Source: Sporopachydermia quercuum (Eukaryota > Ascomycota > Sporopachydermiomycetes > Sporopachydermiales > Sporopachydermiaceae). From it: DNA of 64,000 nucleotides. Positions 10,659 to 20,993 of this stretch are shown one piece after another. The notes under the pieces are model-generated. The model made no database searches, had not been told where the DNA came from, and saw only the letters and a program-made list of their open reading frames with translations. Location: positions 570,433 through 634,432 of the forward strand of contig BCGN01000007.1 of assembly GCA_001599295.1 (NCBI GenBank), read 5' to 3'. Position numbers and translations under genes: made by a program. The stretch's first letter is position 1; the number at the start of each line of letters is the position of its first letter.

Positions 10659-13376
10659 ATGGGTGGATCCCAGTTNAAACAACTCAAGGAGACTCTGAAA
10701 GCTCAAGGGCTATCTGGGTCTCAACCAAAGAAAGCAAAAAGCTCCAAAGCCAGTAAATCGTTGAAACAACAAGCGATGAAAGCTCGTGATAAATCAAAGA
10801 TCATAAGTGAAATTAGAGACCAATTCAACCCTTTTGAGATCAAGTTCAATCGTAATAAACATACTTCTATCTTTGGTCGGATAAATACTGCTGGTGCAGT
10901 CGGTAAACCAGGCATCTCTAAACAAATTGGTGAAGAACAAAGAAAAAAAGCTTATGAAGTAGAGAAAAGCAGAAAGAACAAAGTTGGTGGTGTTATGGAT
11001 AGAAGATTCGGTGAGTATGACGCTAATATGACTGAGGAAGAGAAAATGCTCGAAAGATATACTAAGGAAAAGTTGTCTCGCCATGAAAAGAGATCAATGT
11101 ATAATCTTGATGACGATGATGATATGGATGTTCCTATTGATGGAAATGATGACTTCACTTTGACTCATGCTGGTAAATCTTTAATGTTTAAAGATGATTT
11201 TGATGAAGGAGATTTGGGTGTTGATGCTCACTCGGATGATGATGAATCTGGAATATCACGTAAGAGATTAAGGGATGATATTGAAGGAGGCTATTTGGGT
11301 GAATATACAGAACACCAAGAAGGAATTATTAACGGAAACCCCAACAAGAAGAAGACTAAAGCTGAAGTTATGAAAGAGGTAATGATGAAATCTAAATATT
11401 ATAAAGCTCAGAGGCAAGAAACAAAAGAGAAAGATTTAGACGAAATGGCTGAATTAGATGATGAATTTGAAGACGTGCTTGATTTACTTAAATCTGTGCC
11501 TAATGCTAAATCAGATAAACCTGTTTCTAGTATTGAGACAAGTAACCCAGAAAGTGACATGAAATATAATTCTTTGTTAAAAGAGCTTCAATTTGAAGGT
11601 AGAGTGAAGCCAAGTGATCGAACAAAGACTGATGAAGAACTGGCAAAAGAAAGAGCTGAAAAGCTACAGAAATTAGAGCAAGATAGAATTAATCGTATGA
11701 ATGGTATTGAGGACGATTATGTTGAAGGTGACTTAGAGGATATTAATAGAGATGACGAATATTGGATAAAAGATTCTGATGAGGACGAAGATCAAGGTGA
11801 TAGTAATGAGCCTGAGCTGAGACTTGGTGAACCGTCAAGAAAACATACTCAACAGAAAAATTTAGAAGAAGATGTGTCTGAGAGTGAAAATGAAAACGAA
11901 CAAGATAGTGAAAATCTAGAAAGCGAAATATTCGAGGGTAAATTTCTTCCTTCAGTTCGTTTAAGCGAATCCAAAACGAAGCGAGAGACTACTGAAGTTG
12001 ATATTCCTTATTTATTTCGATGCCCCAAAACTTACAGTGAATATAATGATTTAATCTATCAGTATAGCTTAAAAGATGAGCCAGTGATAATTGAAAGAAT
12101 TCTTGATTGTAATAGTGCTAGTTTGAAAGCAGGTAATAAACAGAAGATTGCAAGGTTTGCTTCAGTTTTATTGCAACGGGTTTTATATTTATGCGATTCG
12201 ACTGATCCTGATAGGGTTGGTGTTATCAACAGTCATATCAAAAGGTTAAGAAAATTGATAGAAAAAGATATCAACAACAAAGCTCTTTCATTGTCGTTTA
12301 GAAAAATAACTGATGAACTAAGAACAAGAATTATAAGTGTTATTTCTAAGAATTCAGTATCGACTTATCCTAAAAAATCAGATATGATGATTTATTTATT
12401 GGTATCTCAGTTTTACTCTACTTCTGATCAATTTCATCTGATATCTGTTCCGATGCTCTTGATAATGGGATTACATTTAGAACAGATTCCTGTGGTTAAT
12501 ATGCCATCTTTAGTGTCTGGTATATTCATTCTTGATGTTCTATTGAAATATCAAAGAATATCCAAAAGATATATTCCTGAGGTACTTGATTTCATCAGAA
12601 GGACCGTTAGAGCATTTTTCCCTCGTATTACCAGGGAAGGTAGTAGTAGGGGTGACAGTAGTCATACTGATCTTCATACTTTAGGAGAAGAAAAACAGAA
12701 GAAGCTTAGAATAGATGTCAATAAACAGGGCAATGTAGTTTCTACTGATGCTCCGAATGAACTGTCGCTGGATGATTTATTTGCAGAACCATCAAATGAA
12801 TTACTATTGAAATACTGGTTGAAACTCCAATTGTTGATTAAACGATATGTACAAGAAATATGGGTCGAAAAAATTGCATCTGTTGAGATAATGACTCCTA
12901 TTTTGAATGATTTGACGGATGTTTCGAGCCTGTATCGCAACGTCAGTAACAGCAACGGTAGCAGAATAGATACTGCTGCACCCTATGATCTTATAACTCT
13001 TCTATCTAACACCATAAAACAAACAAAGAAAACTAGAAAACCATTGACGCTGCAAGAGCATAAACCAATGGCTATTTCTACGTATGAGCCTAGGTTTGAA
13101 GAGAATTATAATGTTGATAAGAAATCTTATGATCCAAACCCTGAAAGACAAGAAATTAATAAATTGAAGGCTCAGTTGAAGAAAGAAAACAAAGCTGTTC
13201 TTAAGGATATTAGAAGAGATGCTAAATTTGTATCAAGAGAAGTTATTCAAGAAAAACGATCAAAGGATGAAGCTTATCATTCTAAGCTTGCTAGAATTCT
13301 TAATACTGTTGCAACTGAAGAAGGAGCTGCAAAGAATAGGTATGAAAGAGAGAAGAAGGCACGAAGGGGAAAATAG
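10659..13376 (+). CDS. NOP14: Nop14, SSU processome component
   Basis: Nop14 is a nucleolar protein that, with Noc4 and Emg1, is needed for 18S rRNA maturation in the 90S pre-ribosome. The 905-residue frame starts at ATG 10659; S. cerevisiae Nop14 has 810. The N-terminus (SQ-x-KQLKETLKAQGL) matches the conserved start of the family, followed by the NPFEIKFNRNKH block near residue 56. A long acidic charged middle (residues 150-430) precedes the helical C-terminal domain, which ends in a Lys/Arg-rich tail (KKARRGK) near a nuclear localisation signal. The CTG at 10695 encodes the Leu of LKA, evidence for standard decoding. One ambiguous base (TTN) falls on the conserved Leu of SQLK. Confidence 0.95.
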   Translation: MGGSQXKQLKETLKAQGLSGSQPKKAKSSKASKSLKQQAMKARDKSKIISEIRDQFNPFEIKFNRNKHTSIFGRINTAGAVGKPGISKQIGEEQRKKAYEVEKSRKNKVGGVMDRRFGEYDANMTEEEKMLERYTKEKLSRHEKRSMYNLDDDDDMDVPIDGNDDFTLTHAGKSLMFKDDFDEGDLGVDAHSDDDESGISRKRLRDDIEGGYLGEYTEHQEGIINGNPNKKKTKAEVMKEVMMKSKYYKAQRQETKEKDLDEMAELDDEFEDVLDLLKSVPNAKSDKPVSSIETSNPESDMKYNSLLKELQFEGRVKPSDRTKTDEELAKERAEKLQKLEQDRINRMNGIEDDYVEGDLEDINRDDEYWIKDSDEDEDQGDSNEPELRLGEPSRKHTQQKNLEEDVSESENENEQDSENLESEIFEGKFLPSVRLSESKTKRETTEVDIPYLFRCPKTYSEYNDLIYQYSLKDEPVIIERILDCNSASLKAGNKQKIARFASVLLQRVLYLCDSTDPDRVGVINSHIKRLRKLIEKDINNKALSLSFRKITDELRTRIISVISKNSVSTYPKKSDMMIYLLVSQFYSTSDQFHLISVPMLLIMGLHLEQIPVVNMPSLVSGIFILDVLLKYQRISKRYIPEVLDFIRRTVRAFFPRITREGSSRGDSSHTDLHTLGEEKQKKLRIDVNKQGNVVSTDAPNELSLDDLFAEPSNELLLKYWLKLQLLIKRYVQEIWVEKIASVEIMTPILNDLTDVSSLYRNVSNSNGSRIDTAAPYDLITLLSNTIKQTKKTRKPLTLQEHKPMAISTYEPRFEENYNVDKKSYDPNPERQEINKLKAQLKKENKAVLKDIRRDAKFVSREVIQEKRSKDEAYHSKLARILNTVATEEGAAKNRYEREKKARRGK

Positions 13377-13828
13377 GTGTAGAGTAAAGAATAGCAAGAC
13401 CAGAAGTGGATACAGTAGTGAAATTAGTAGGTAGGCACAGGATTAATAGTAGAATTAATGTGAACATTGGTTTACGTTTTATAGTGGACTTTAAATACTC
13501 CTGTAGACGAAAAGAAACGAAAACAAACGAAAACAAAAGATGTTGTAGATGGTAGCAATACACTTCTGTTGCTAGACATAGATAAGAAACTGTAATGAAA
13601 ATACTGCAGGTGATCTTCAGTTGAGTAGATTCTATCTGTATCTATTGATGACTTCGTGCGCATATGAAGTCTTCACAGTTTCCTATTTATTATTGAGTCT
13701 GGTCATGATGTGCAGAAAAGAGTTGTCAACATACGTTACTGAGTTGGTCAATAATATACCCAACTTCATTTAATATAAAAANTTCACCCAATAGAGAAAT
13801 ACAATATTCCTTTAAGAAGGATGATAAC
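13377..13828. other. intergenic region, NOP14 to tRNA-Ala
   Basis: 450 bp with the NOP14 terminator and the upstream flank of the tRNA gene. An A-rich purine tract with GAAAACAAAC repeats lies near 13510-13540. No gene seen. Confidence 0.6.
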
Positions 13829-13902
13829 GGGCGTCTGGTGTAGTTGGTTATCACATCCGCTTAGCATGCGGGAGGTCCCCGGTTCGATTCCGGTGTCGTC
13901 CA
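13829..13902 (+). tRNA. tRNA-Ala (anticodon AGC)
   Basis: The 74-nt stretch folds as a complete cloverleaf without an intron. The acceptor arm starts GGGCGTC and ends GTCGTCC-A, including the G3:U70 wobble pair that defines alanine tRNAs. The A box (TGGTGTAGTTGG) and B box (GGTTCGATTCC) of the internal Pol III promoter are intact. The anticodon loop reads CTTAGCATG with anticodon AGC. The U6:U67 mismatch also occurs in the yeast homologue as I recall it. Runs of five T follow at once. Confidence 0.97.
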
Positions 13903-13907
13903 ATTTA

Positions 13908-13921
13908 TTTTTATTCTTTTT
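13908..13921 (+). terminator. Pol III terminator of tRNA-Ala
   Basis: Two runs of five T (13908-13912 and 13917-13921) begin six bases after the tRNA, the usual Pol III stop signal plus a backup. Confidence 0.85.
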
Positions 13922-14375
13922 GTGAATCGACAAATAATTTTTCCTGCTTCCTTTTTCAGACTAAAGAGACGAAATAAAGCACCTACCTTATAATGATAGT
14001 ATACACAATGATAATAATCAGGCTGACTTTCCAACCGTTTCAATTAAAGATCATATCGATCTCATGACAATCTAGAAGCGGTCACATAGCGATTGACAAA
14101 AAAGTGTAGAAATCCAGCCAGATCACATGACCATGACCAGAGCGTCCAAAGACCATATGAGCAAATAAGTATTGAGATTCATCATTCTCGACTTGAATTT
14201 GGAATCTTAATTGAGTTGAATGATGGCTATTTTTTTGAACTCTGTAACTAGGTGGGTCACTCTCAATAGCAAAAGTAGATAGTATATGTTATTTCAGACT
14301 GATATTTAATCACTTCTCTCACTCTAAAAGTCTGCCTCAGATTATTGCATTTAGTTTGGTTGCTTATATTTTTCG
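13913..14375. other. GSH2 upstream region
   Basis: 450 bp between the tRNA and GSH2. It holds a candidate Cbf1-type site at 14122-14129 (listed separately) and otherwise AT-rich sequence. No gene seen; the reverse frame through the tRNA is an artefact. Confidence 0.5.
14122..14129 (+). promoter_or_regulatory. candidate Cbf1 E-box of GSH2
   Basis: ATCACATG fits the RTCACRTG consensus of Cbf1, the sulfur-pathway regulator in yeasts, about 250 bp upstream of a glutathione gene. An 8-bp degenerate match can arise by chance. Confidence 0.3.
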
Positions 14376-16003
14376 ATGGGTGATACTCAATCTAATGTAT
14401 CGCCAAAGCTGGCGAGAGAAATCCAACAATGGTGCCTTACAAACGGCCTCATAATGTTTCCTGAAGGTTTCAATGGCAATAGCTCAATTGCTGTTCACGC
14501 TCCTGTTACTACACATCCCACCCCTTTTCCTAAAGAATGTTTCAATAAAGCGTTGGAGGCCCAGACAGTTTTCAATAAACTATATGCTCGAATCAGTTGT
14601 AACTCTGATTGGATCGAAGAGGTGTCTCAAGAGTAAGTACTCCAATATTTTTTTGTTCCATTAGGATTATTTGATTTTCCTTATGATTAGAAATGTGATT
14701 GGGTTAGTTTAACTAACGAAAAGAAAGACTAGCCCAGCATGACCCCGAGTTTACAGGAAAGCTCTGGGACACATATATCAGGGCAAAATCGGAGGGATTA
14801 GTGCAAGACCTGAGCTTAGGACTTTTTCGATCAGACTACTTGATTCAAAGCAATGATGATGATGACAAATTAGCTATTAAACAAGTGGAGTTCAACACGA
14901 TATCGGTTTCATTTGGTGGTCTTTCCCCGAAAGTTGCTGATCTTCACAGGTAAGTGTTAATTTGCAACTGCAATGATACTACAAATATGATCCGAGTACA
15001 CAACTAACGCTTTGGCCATAGATATTTATCTGATACGAAACANTATGTTCACGAGAGCATTTCGACTGAAGACTTGCCTCAATCAACATCAGCAGCAGAT
15101 CTGGCCAAGGGCTTGGCTGGAGGTCATAAAGCGTACGTCGAAAGAGAATGTTTTGGAAATGGTGACTCAGTTGTAGTTATATTCATTATTCAAAAAAACG
15201 AGAGGAATACTTTTGATCAGAAGCACGTCGAATTAGCACTTCTGGAAAAGTATGGTATTAGATCTCATAGGGTCGTCTTCGAAGAGGTTTTGAATAGTGT
15301 TAGAAAAGATCCTGAAACAAAAAGATTGTATCTGAAAGATGGTGGTTGCGAGGTTTCTGTTGTTTATTTCCGGGCAGGGTATTCTCCTGACGATTATAAA
15401 CTAGGAAACAACTGGGCTGCAAGATTTGAATTGGAAACCTCATTAGCTATAAAATGTCCATCTATTTTGACGCAATTGAGTGGAACAAAAAAAATCCAGC
15501 AACTTCTTTGTGATTCTTCGATATTGGGGCGCTTTGTCACAGATCCTTCAGAGAAAAGCATTCTAGAGTCTACGTTTGTAAATATATACCCATTCGGGGG
15601 AGAAAACAACGAAGAAGTCGTCCGATTGGCAACTGAAGGTTGCAGTAAATTTGTTTTGAAACCTCAGCGCGAAGGTGGTGGAAACAATATTTATAAGGAA
15701 GATATCCCGAAGTTTATACAGACATTAAGCAGCACAGAAAGAGATGATATTCTTGGTGGTTATGTGTTGATGGAGTTGATCAATGCTCCATTGAACAAAA
15801 ATAGTATTATAAGATCCGGAAAAGTGTACCAAGATAACATTATCAGTGAGTTAGGTATTTTTGGAACAATCCTGTGGGACTCCCGTTCGAACGTTATTGA
15901 AAATGATGTTTCAGGATGGCTATTACGTTCTAAGTTTAGTTCTAGTAATGAAGGTGGAGTGGCAGCTGGATTCGGTTGTGTGGATAGTTTATGGCTTGTT
16001 TAA
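14376..16003 (+). CDS. GSH2: glutathione synthetase Gsh2 (3 exons)
   Basis: Gsh2 joins gamma-glutamylcysteine to glycine using ATP, the last step of glutathione synthesis, in the cytosol as a homodimer. Exons are 14376-14632, 14728-14949 and 15022-16003, giving 486 residues (491 in S. cerevisiae). Exon 1 shows the N-terminal QWCLTNGLIMFPEG block. Exon 2 carries FTGKLW, GLFRSDYL and KQVEFNTISVSFGGLS. Exon 3 has the QRNERN-like block (IIQKNERNTFDQK), LTQLSGTKKIQQLL, the glycine-rich ATP loop KPQREGGGNN and the substrate lid EGGVAAGFGC near the end. Both introns start GTAAGT and carry a CTAAC branch point. Intron 1 must end in AAG, since every YAG choice meets a stop. Intron 2 ends in TAG. Confidence 0.95.
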
Positions 16004-16187
16004 AGTTTTATATATATAGTGAGATTTGGACCTCATTTAACCGCATTGAGCAAAAGTTATTGATTCTCTACTGAATATGCACGATTTAGACTATCAGAAA
16101 GAAATTCTGATCTTGAACCTGTAAACATAGCAACTAAATGATGGAATTCATACAGTTCTTTAAATGAGACCTGTTTCAACTACCCTT

Positions 16188-17318
16188 TCAAACCTTTCTC
16201 TTTCTCATTAGACTCTCTGCCGCCGTTTTCGCAAGATTTCGTTCCATTGAACACGCCCATAAAGCAGCACCTGTCGTGTTTGAAAATAAGAAGATCGTTC
16301 CAATAACTGGACACATTTCTAGGGCTCCTGCAACGATACCGTAGCTTTTATGAAAATTCAAATATGTTAGGTTGGAAAACAAATTGTATAAAAATAACAG
16401 ATGCNCAGATTCTCAGAAAGAGAACTTTATTGTGTTAACTTTGACAGTTTTGCATACCAGATATATTCACTTTTTCTTGATCTATATATCGCCTTAATTT
16501 GCCTCTCGTCGAACCCTTTCAACTCAAAGTAACGCTCAAGAGCTTCGCGTCCTTTCCTCGGCGCTTCAATAAAAATCAAAAGCAATGGTCCCGCGATAGG
16601 AACAAAATTAAGAACTATCAAAAGGATGCACTTGAACACCCATACTGGCCACAAAAGTTTGCTTGGAGCATTTTGAAGCCATCTTCTTACTCGAGTAGTC
16701 AAAGGTACCTTCGTGACACGTCTAATTTTTCCTCTCACAACCAGGTCATCGTAACCTTCCATACTAAGAACCTAGTGAAAGAAAAGGTTTCTGTTAGATC
16801 AAGGTCAAAATGCATTGTTTTATTAAGGAGCTCACGAGGGTAGCAATACTGTATCAAAGAGATATCTCAATGGGGTTGGCAATAAAAACCAGGAAGAAAC
16901 TAAATGTGCTGCAACAAAACTCTCTTGAATCAGAGCAATAAAGGCTGTCACCAGTCCGGAAGGTCCATTGAATAAAAGCGCAATCAGTGCTTGTGGAGGA
17001 TAAAAAAATAAATACATCAACGAAAACATTATAAGGCTTATTATCAGATGAGGAATCAAAATTGTTACCATATAAGCCCAAAGTTTAGGATGCGTAGCAA
17101 AATACATCATTCCCTTGATTGTTAGTCTTTATTTGCATAGAATCAAATAATCATTACTTAACTTCAGGACAGGTAATAAGTACAACGAATGGAAAGACAA
17201 ATGTACCTGAACTTCCTAACATGGGAATCATCAAAGGTTTGAGACCTAACGTAAATAAACGTCTCATTATTATCATTTTTCTTGATAATGCAGGCATAAA
17301 AGTGAATCCAGCTCCCAT
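16188..17318 (-). CDS. EI24-like multi-pass membrane protein, LDS/RRT8 family (4 exons)
   Basis: The family includes yeast Lds1, Lds2 and Rrt8, which sit on lipid droplets and support spore-wall (dityrosine) assembly, and many fungal homologues. Exons on the minus strand are about 17318-17163, 17113-16836, 16763-16440 and 16344-16188. They keep one frame and give about 304 residues. Hallmarks are GMMYFATHPKLW, FYPPQALIALLFNGPSG, PTPLRYLFDTVLL, then YGIVAGALEMCPVIG and SNTTGAALWACSMER at the C-terminus. Four or more hydrophobic segments are visible. Introns are 49, 72 and 95 nt; the first and third end in AAG. The start is uncertain: 17318 is the first in-frame ATG, while the frame stays open for about 70 further codons without ATG, so an upstream exon cannot be excluded. 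Confidence 0.75.
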
Positions 17319-18140
17319 TACATCAGCAGTCAAATCCAAATCGTAACTTTGAAAAATACTTTTGTATAGAACTTTTTGAGTAGTTTTCAATCTCCTCCGT
17401 CTCAGCCAAATTATGTATGGGAAGAAAATTTGATCTTCTTCCTTCCTATTCTTTGGTATCTTTCTTCTCTGGTAACTAGTAGTTTTCAAAAGATGAAAGG
17501 TTGTTGGCAGAAAGGGTTCTTTCCTTTTGGATAAGCAAACAAAAATCTCATAATGTGAAGAATGAAGTTCAAATTATATCCATTCAACTTTGTACCTTGT
17601 ACAAGGTTATACATTAGGCGGTGTCACCAAATTGTCNGAAAATGTACTTGCTCTTGTTTTTGTTCTTTGGTACAAACTTAAGATGCTTATTTTATCCTAG
17701 ACTTCTGTCTGTTGTATGTTGATGACTGATAATTTATTCTCGCATTGTATTATAAGTNATGGCATACATATGATATATTTATGTAATATACCGATTGCCT
17801 AAGAATTTTCTATGGACAATGTTTATCAAGAGAACAAACAAATGCAAGCGAATATTTTCATTCAATAGATCATTTGGGCAACTGAAATACCAAGTTAAGT
17901 TAGCTCAAGTCTTTCATTTATGTGAATAAGATTTGTTGGGCCCTCGAAAAATGTGTATTTAATAACACACCATCATTCACTGTCTCCCTCAACCTACCAG
18001 AGGGAGGTAAACAATACATCTAAACCCTTTTATTTATGAAGTCTGCCTTTGTTCAAGTAATTCTGAGAATTGCTGATATGAGCAAGTACAATATATCTTT
18101 CGATCATCTTGTCTCTGGATCGAAGTATGAGACACATTAC
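17319..18140. other. intergenic region upstream of the LDS-like gene
   Basis: About 820 bp. The part nearest 17319 is open in the gene's frame but lacks ATG. The rest is AT-rich with two ambiguous bases and no recognisable gene or repeat. Confidence 0.5.
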
Positions 18141-19478
18141 TTAATGTTGGTATTTCTCCTGTAAAAGCTGGGTTTCCACTTCTTTCCAGTGTTCTTCCCA
18201 AAAAGAATCCTCGTAAGGCCTTTCATATATTGGCTGTGTAGGAGGAAACATCCAATAGTTAAATGCGAGATGTACACCTTCTTCCGGAAAGGAAGAAACT
18301 TCGTGAAACCATCCTACTGGTAGATAAAGCACATCATTTTCCTGTAAGTCAGCAACAAGCCCTTCAGCTTCCAGGAATGCAGGATAATATTTTCTGATTT
18401 CTTCTTCCTTCTCAGGTAAATTATCGACTTTCCAGTGAACTAACGAAGCTGGAATTCGACTAAATGAAGGAGGATCTAGTTTGAGTTTCTTACTAATATT
18501 TTCACACTGAGATTTCCTCTTTTTGTCATTCGTCAGCATTAAATTATCTTCCTCATCATCACCATCTTCTTCTCCTTTCTCCTCTAGTTCTTCTGCTTTG
18601 TCTTCTTCATCCACCGCTTTTTCTTTTCCCTTTTTTTCTTGTATTTTTTCTTCTTCTACTTCTTCCTCCTCGTCTTCATTTTCTTTCTTCTCATCTCCAC
18701 CAAAATCGTCATTGTCATCAAAATTGCCATCAAAATCTCCATTCTCAGACTTAGTAATAGTGCTCAGTGCTTTATCCAACATCTTTTCCCAGTACTCTGT
18801 ATCTTCGTTGTTTTGTTCTGCGGCTTCCAGCCCTTTCTCAGCCTTACTCAATAACCAATGTCCAATTTCACCCCAATCTGCACCATCATCTCGACAGTCC
18901 TCATATTTTATTAGTCCATTCCTACCAATCCCTTTCACCTCCCCATTCACATACAGTTTCTCGTATTCCCGAGGTGGGAAAAGTATGAACCTTTTTCTTC
19001 CCTTGAATACTATATATGCATTTTCCGCATGGTCATGGTGTAGACCTGACGATCCAGATCCGAATCCCATCCATATATTGACTTGTTGTGGAACAAGTGT
19101 AGGAAATATCTCCGGCCTTGTGGGAAAATCAATCGAATCTAATAATTGTGACAGAGGAGGCTGAGCGTATGAACTGATTATGCTACCTGATGATGATTCA
19201 TACTGAGTAGAGAGATAGGAATTTGAGTCCTTCTTGGCTAGAAATTCTGAGAGTGTTGTCTGGGATTTGTGACCATGGCCAAACGTACCCTTGTGTGAGT
19301 GTTCTATTTCTATTGGTATCGGTTTATTCAATATTTCAATATCAACTTTAAACTTAGGATTATACCCTCTTACTATAACAGGTTTTCTATTTTTAATATA
19401 TCTGTCGAAGAATTCTCCACTCTCCAATGGACTTATCACATCTACAGGGTTTAGTTTATCAGGTGTATGTTGTGCCAT
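18141..19478 (-). CDS. JmjC/cupin-8 Fe(II)/2-oxoglutarate dioxygenase
   Basis: A 445-residue protein from ATG 19478, the first ATG in frame. The core is a JmjC fold: an N-terminal RKPVIVRGY strand, IWMGFGSGSSGLHHDH near residues 135-150 with the HxD iron ligands (His147, Asp149), a candidate 2-oxoglutarate Lys in KGRKRFILFPP near 162, and the distal His in DVLYLPVGWFHEV near residue 400. Between the two halves lies a Glu/Asp/Lys insert of roughly 60 residues with almost no hydrophobics. This is the small-JmjC (hydroxylase-like) type, not Jhd1, Jhd2, Rph1 or Gis1. The substrate is unknown. A five-codon uORF overlaps the start (TAATG). Tyr and Trp hydrophobic motifs at the C-terminus (FNYWMFPP) fit the family. 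Confidence 0.8.
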   Translation of the reverse strand: MAQHTPDKLNPVDVISPLESGEFFDRYIKNRKPVIVRGYNPKFKVDIEILNKPIPIEIEHSHKGTFGHGHKSQTTLSEFLAKKDSNSYLSTQYESSSGSIISSYAQPPLSQLLDSIDFPTRPEIFPTLVPQQVNIWMGFGSGSSGLHHDHAENAYIVFKGRKRFILFPPREYEKLYVNGEVKGIGRNGLIKYEDCRDDGADWGEIGHWLLSKAEKGLEAAEQNNEDTEYWEKMLDKALSTITKSENGDFDGNFDDNDDFGGDEKKENEDEEEEVEEEKIQEKKGKEKAVDEEDKAEELEEKGEEDGDDEEDNLMLTNDKKRKSQCENISKKLKLDPPSFSRIPASLVHWKVDNLPEKEEEIRKYYPAFLEAEGLVADLQENDVLYLPVGWFHEVSSFPEEGVHLAFNYWMFPPTQPIYERPYEDSFWEEHWKEVETQLLQEKYQH

Positions 19479-19495
19479 TATATTTTCTTCCACAT
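19478..19495 (-). promoter_or_regulatory. uORF overlapping the JmjC start codon
   Basis: Upstream ATG at 19495 opens ATG-TGG-AAG-AAA-ATA-TAA. The last A of its stop is the A of the main ATG (TAATG at 19480-19476), an arrangement that permits termination-reinitiation. Sequence is clear; function is inferred and depends on the transcript starting upstream of 19495. Confidence 0.5.
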
Positions 19496-19892
19496 TTCAC
19501 TGTTTCTGCGATATTTATGACAATATCCTCTCTATGCTTTACGATTCCTTATCTTTTAAATGTCCCTTTTTCTTTCTATACAAATGAAGAAGAAAATTGT
19601 AAAAGTTGAGTTCATATTGGATAAGTATGAAGTTCAATTTCAGAACATGATGATTACGTGAACTTAAAAAATAAAACTATAGTTCACATAACTTTTATAT
19701 TATGAATGTATAAATAGTAAGAGAAATCTAGTATATAAATCATTACACATAAAACCACTAGTCATCTATAAATCGCAGAAAAATGAATGAGCCAATCAAC
19801 AGAAGCCAGCTTCTGTTAAGCTGTAGTGATTGAAGTTTAAAAATAAGAAAATCTAGTTATAATTGCGACATGGCAAATGCAAAATGTACATA
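19479..19892. other. intergenic region, cyclin 3' end to JmjC gene
   Basis: About 410 bp that holds the JmjC promoter with the small uORF and the cyclin terminator. AT-rich; no further feature recognised. Confidence 0.5.
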
Positions 19893-20993
19893 TCAAGTTG
19901 AGATATGAAAGCAATTTTCATATGGCATAGGGTGAGAGGATAGTGAGAAGACAGGAGTTGATCTAACATTAGAGATCGACTCAGCCGAAGAATAAACCAG
20001 TGAAGGTATTTGCTCAAGAGGTGATAACACTGGGTTCCGCTGACTACGGAACATGGAATTATTCATAATAAAAGAACAACAACTAACGAAGCGGGGGATA
20101 TACTTGAATGCTTGGGGTGGATCATCGAGGCCTGCTTGAATGAATTCAAGGCAAGGATCGTATTCGATGTCATGCGTAAGGTCGCCAACCATGGCTAGCG
20201 AGAAGTTGAACACACTTAATGCCAAAGTAGATGCAGGATAAACCAATGAGACATGATGGTATGTAACAAGAAAGGAAAGATAAGCTTGGATGTCAAGTAA
20301 CAGATTTTTATCTGACACAATGTGAGAATTTGAATCGTTCAGACATGAAAGGAATTGATCAATAGTTGGCCCATTGACAGCAAAATCTAAAGATTTCAAG
20401 ATATGTAGCTCCATTTGATTAAAAAAGGATTTGGTATAGTGAGAATCACAAAGGCTCACGAGATTCCTTATAGTCAAAACACCACTTTTTATCAACTTAG
20501 AAGCAANCATCAAAGCGCTTAACCCCAATAATTGATAATGCTTTAACAGCACTACTCGGCAACAGCAATATCGATCTATGATGTTGATTGCTTGAAAGAT
20601 AATATCATCTCCAATTCCATAAGCATTCTGAATTTCTAAAAGGTAATTAATCAACATTTGCCTTGCTTGAAAGTCTATCTCCTCTTGTAAGGTCATCCGA
20701 GAAACATCGATTTTGTATGTTTTCTCCTTTTGTAGAAGAAACTGAAAATACTCTTCTCCTTCATTGTAATATATAATTGGACGAATGCGTGCTGTAGCCG
20801 ACGATACCTGCTCTGCGCCAGTCACTGAAAACTCGTCGTTGTGATCTTCAGGTCTTTCTTCAAAGAGTGGAAATACAGAGGAAAAGTGCTGCACACCAGT
20901 AGAAACTCGATGTGAATCATAACTCCTATCAACTCGATCCATTGTAGAACTGCACATAGTTGAACGGATAAGGTCGTTTTCCAGATGTCTCAT
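19893..20993 (-). CDS. G1-type cyclin (Cln family)
   Basis: A 366-residue protein from ATG 20993 with an N-terminal cyclin box at about residues 80-240. Signature matches to Cln/Ccn1/Hgc1-type cyclins are INIIDRYCCCRVVLLKHYQ, LLGLSALM-x-ASK, FFNQMELHILKSLDFAV and PTIDQFL. These cyclins activate Cdc28/Cdk1 at Start and may steer polarised growth. The C-terminal 100 residues are Ser/Pro-rich, as expected of a degradation-prone tail, but I see no clear destruction box. One ambiguous base falls in the Trp/Ile position of the LM-x-ASK helix. The upstream 2.8 kb is empty of genes, as is usual for G1 cyclins with large promoters. I cannot choose between CLN3 and CLN1/2/CCN1 orthology. Confidence 0.8.
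   Translation of the reverse strand: MRHLENDLIRSTMCSSTMDRVDRSYDSHRVSTGVQHFSSVFPLFEERPEDHNDEFSVTGAEQVSSATARIRPIIYYNEGEEYFQFLLQKEKTYKIDVSRMTLQEEIDFQARQMLINYLLEIQNAYGIGDDIIFQAINIIDRYCCCRVVLLKHYQLLGLSALMXASKLIKSGVLTIRNLVSLCDSHYTKSFFNQMELHILKSLDFAVNGPTIDQFLSCLNDSNSHIVSDKNLLLDIQAYLSFLVTYHHVSLVYPASTLALSVFNFSLAMVGDLTHDIEYDPCLEFIQAGLDDPPQAFKYIPRFVSCCSFIMNNSMFRSQRNPVLSPLEQIPSLVYSSAESISNVRSTPVFSLSSHPMPYENCFHIST

Noticed and set aside
13861-14043. 60-codon minus-strand frame ending ESNRGPPAC
   Set aside because: It is the antisense translation of the tRNA-Ala gene, a well-known false protein.
18523-19164. 213-codon Ser-rich plus-strand frame
   Set aside because: It is the antisense of the acidic JmjC gene; GAA/GAT codons read as TTC/ATC/TCT give the Ser/Phe bias.
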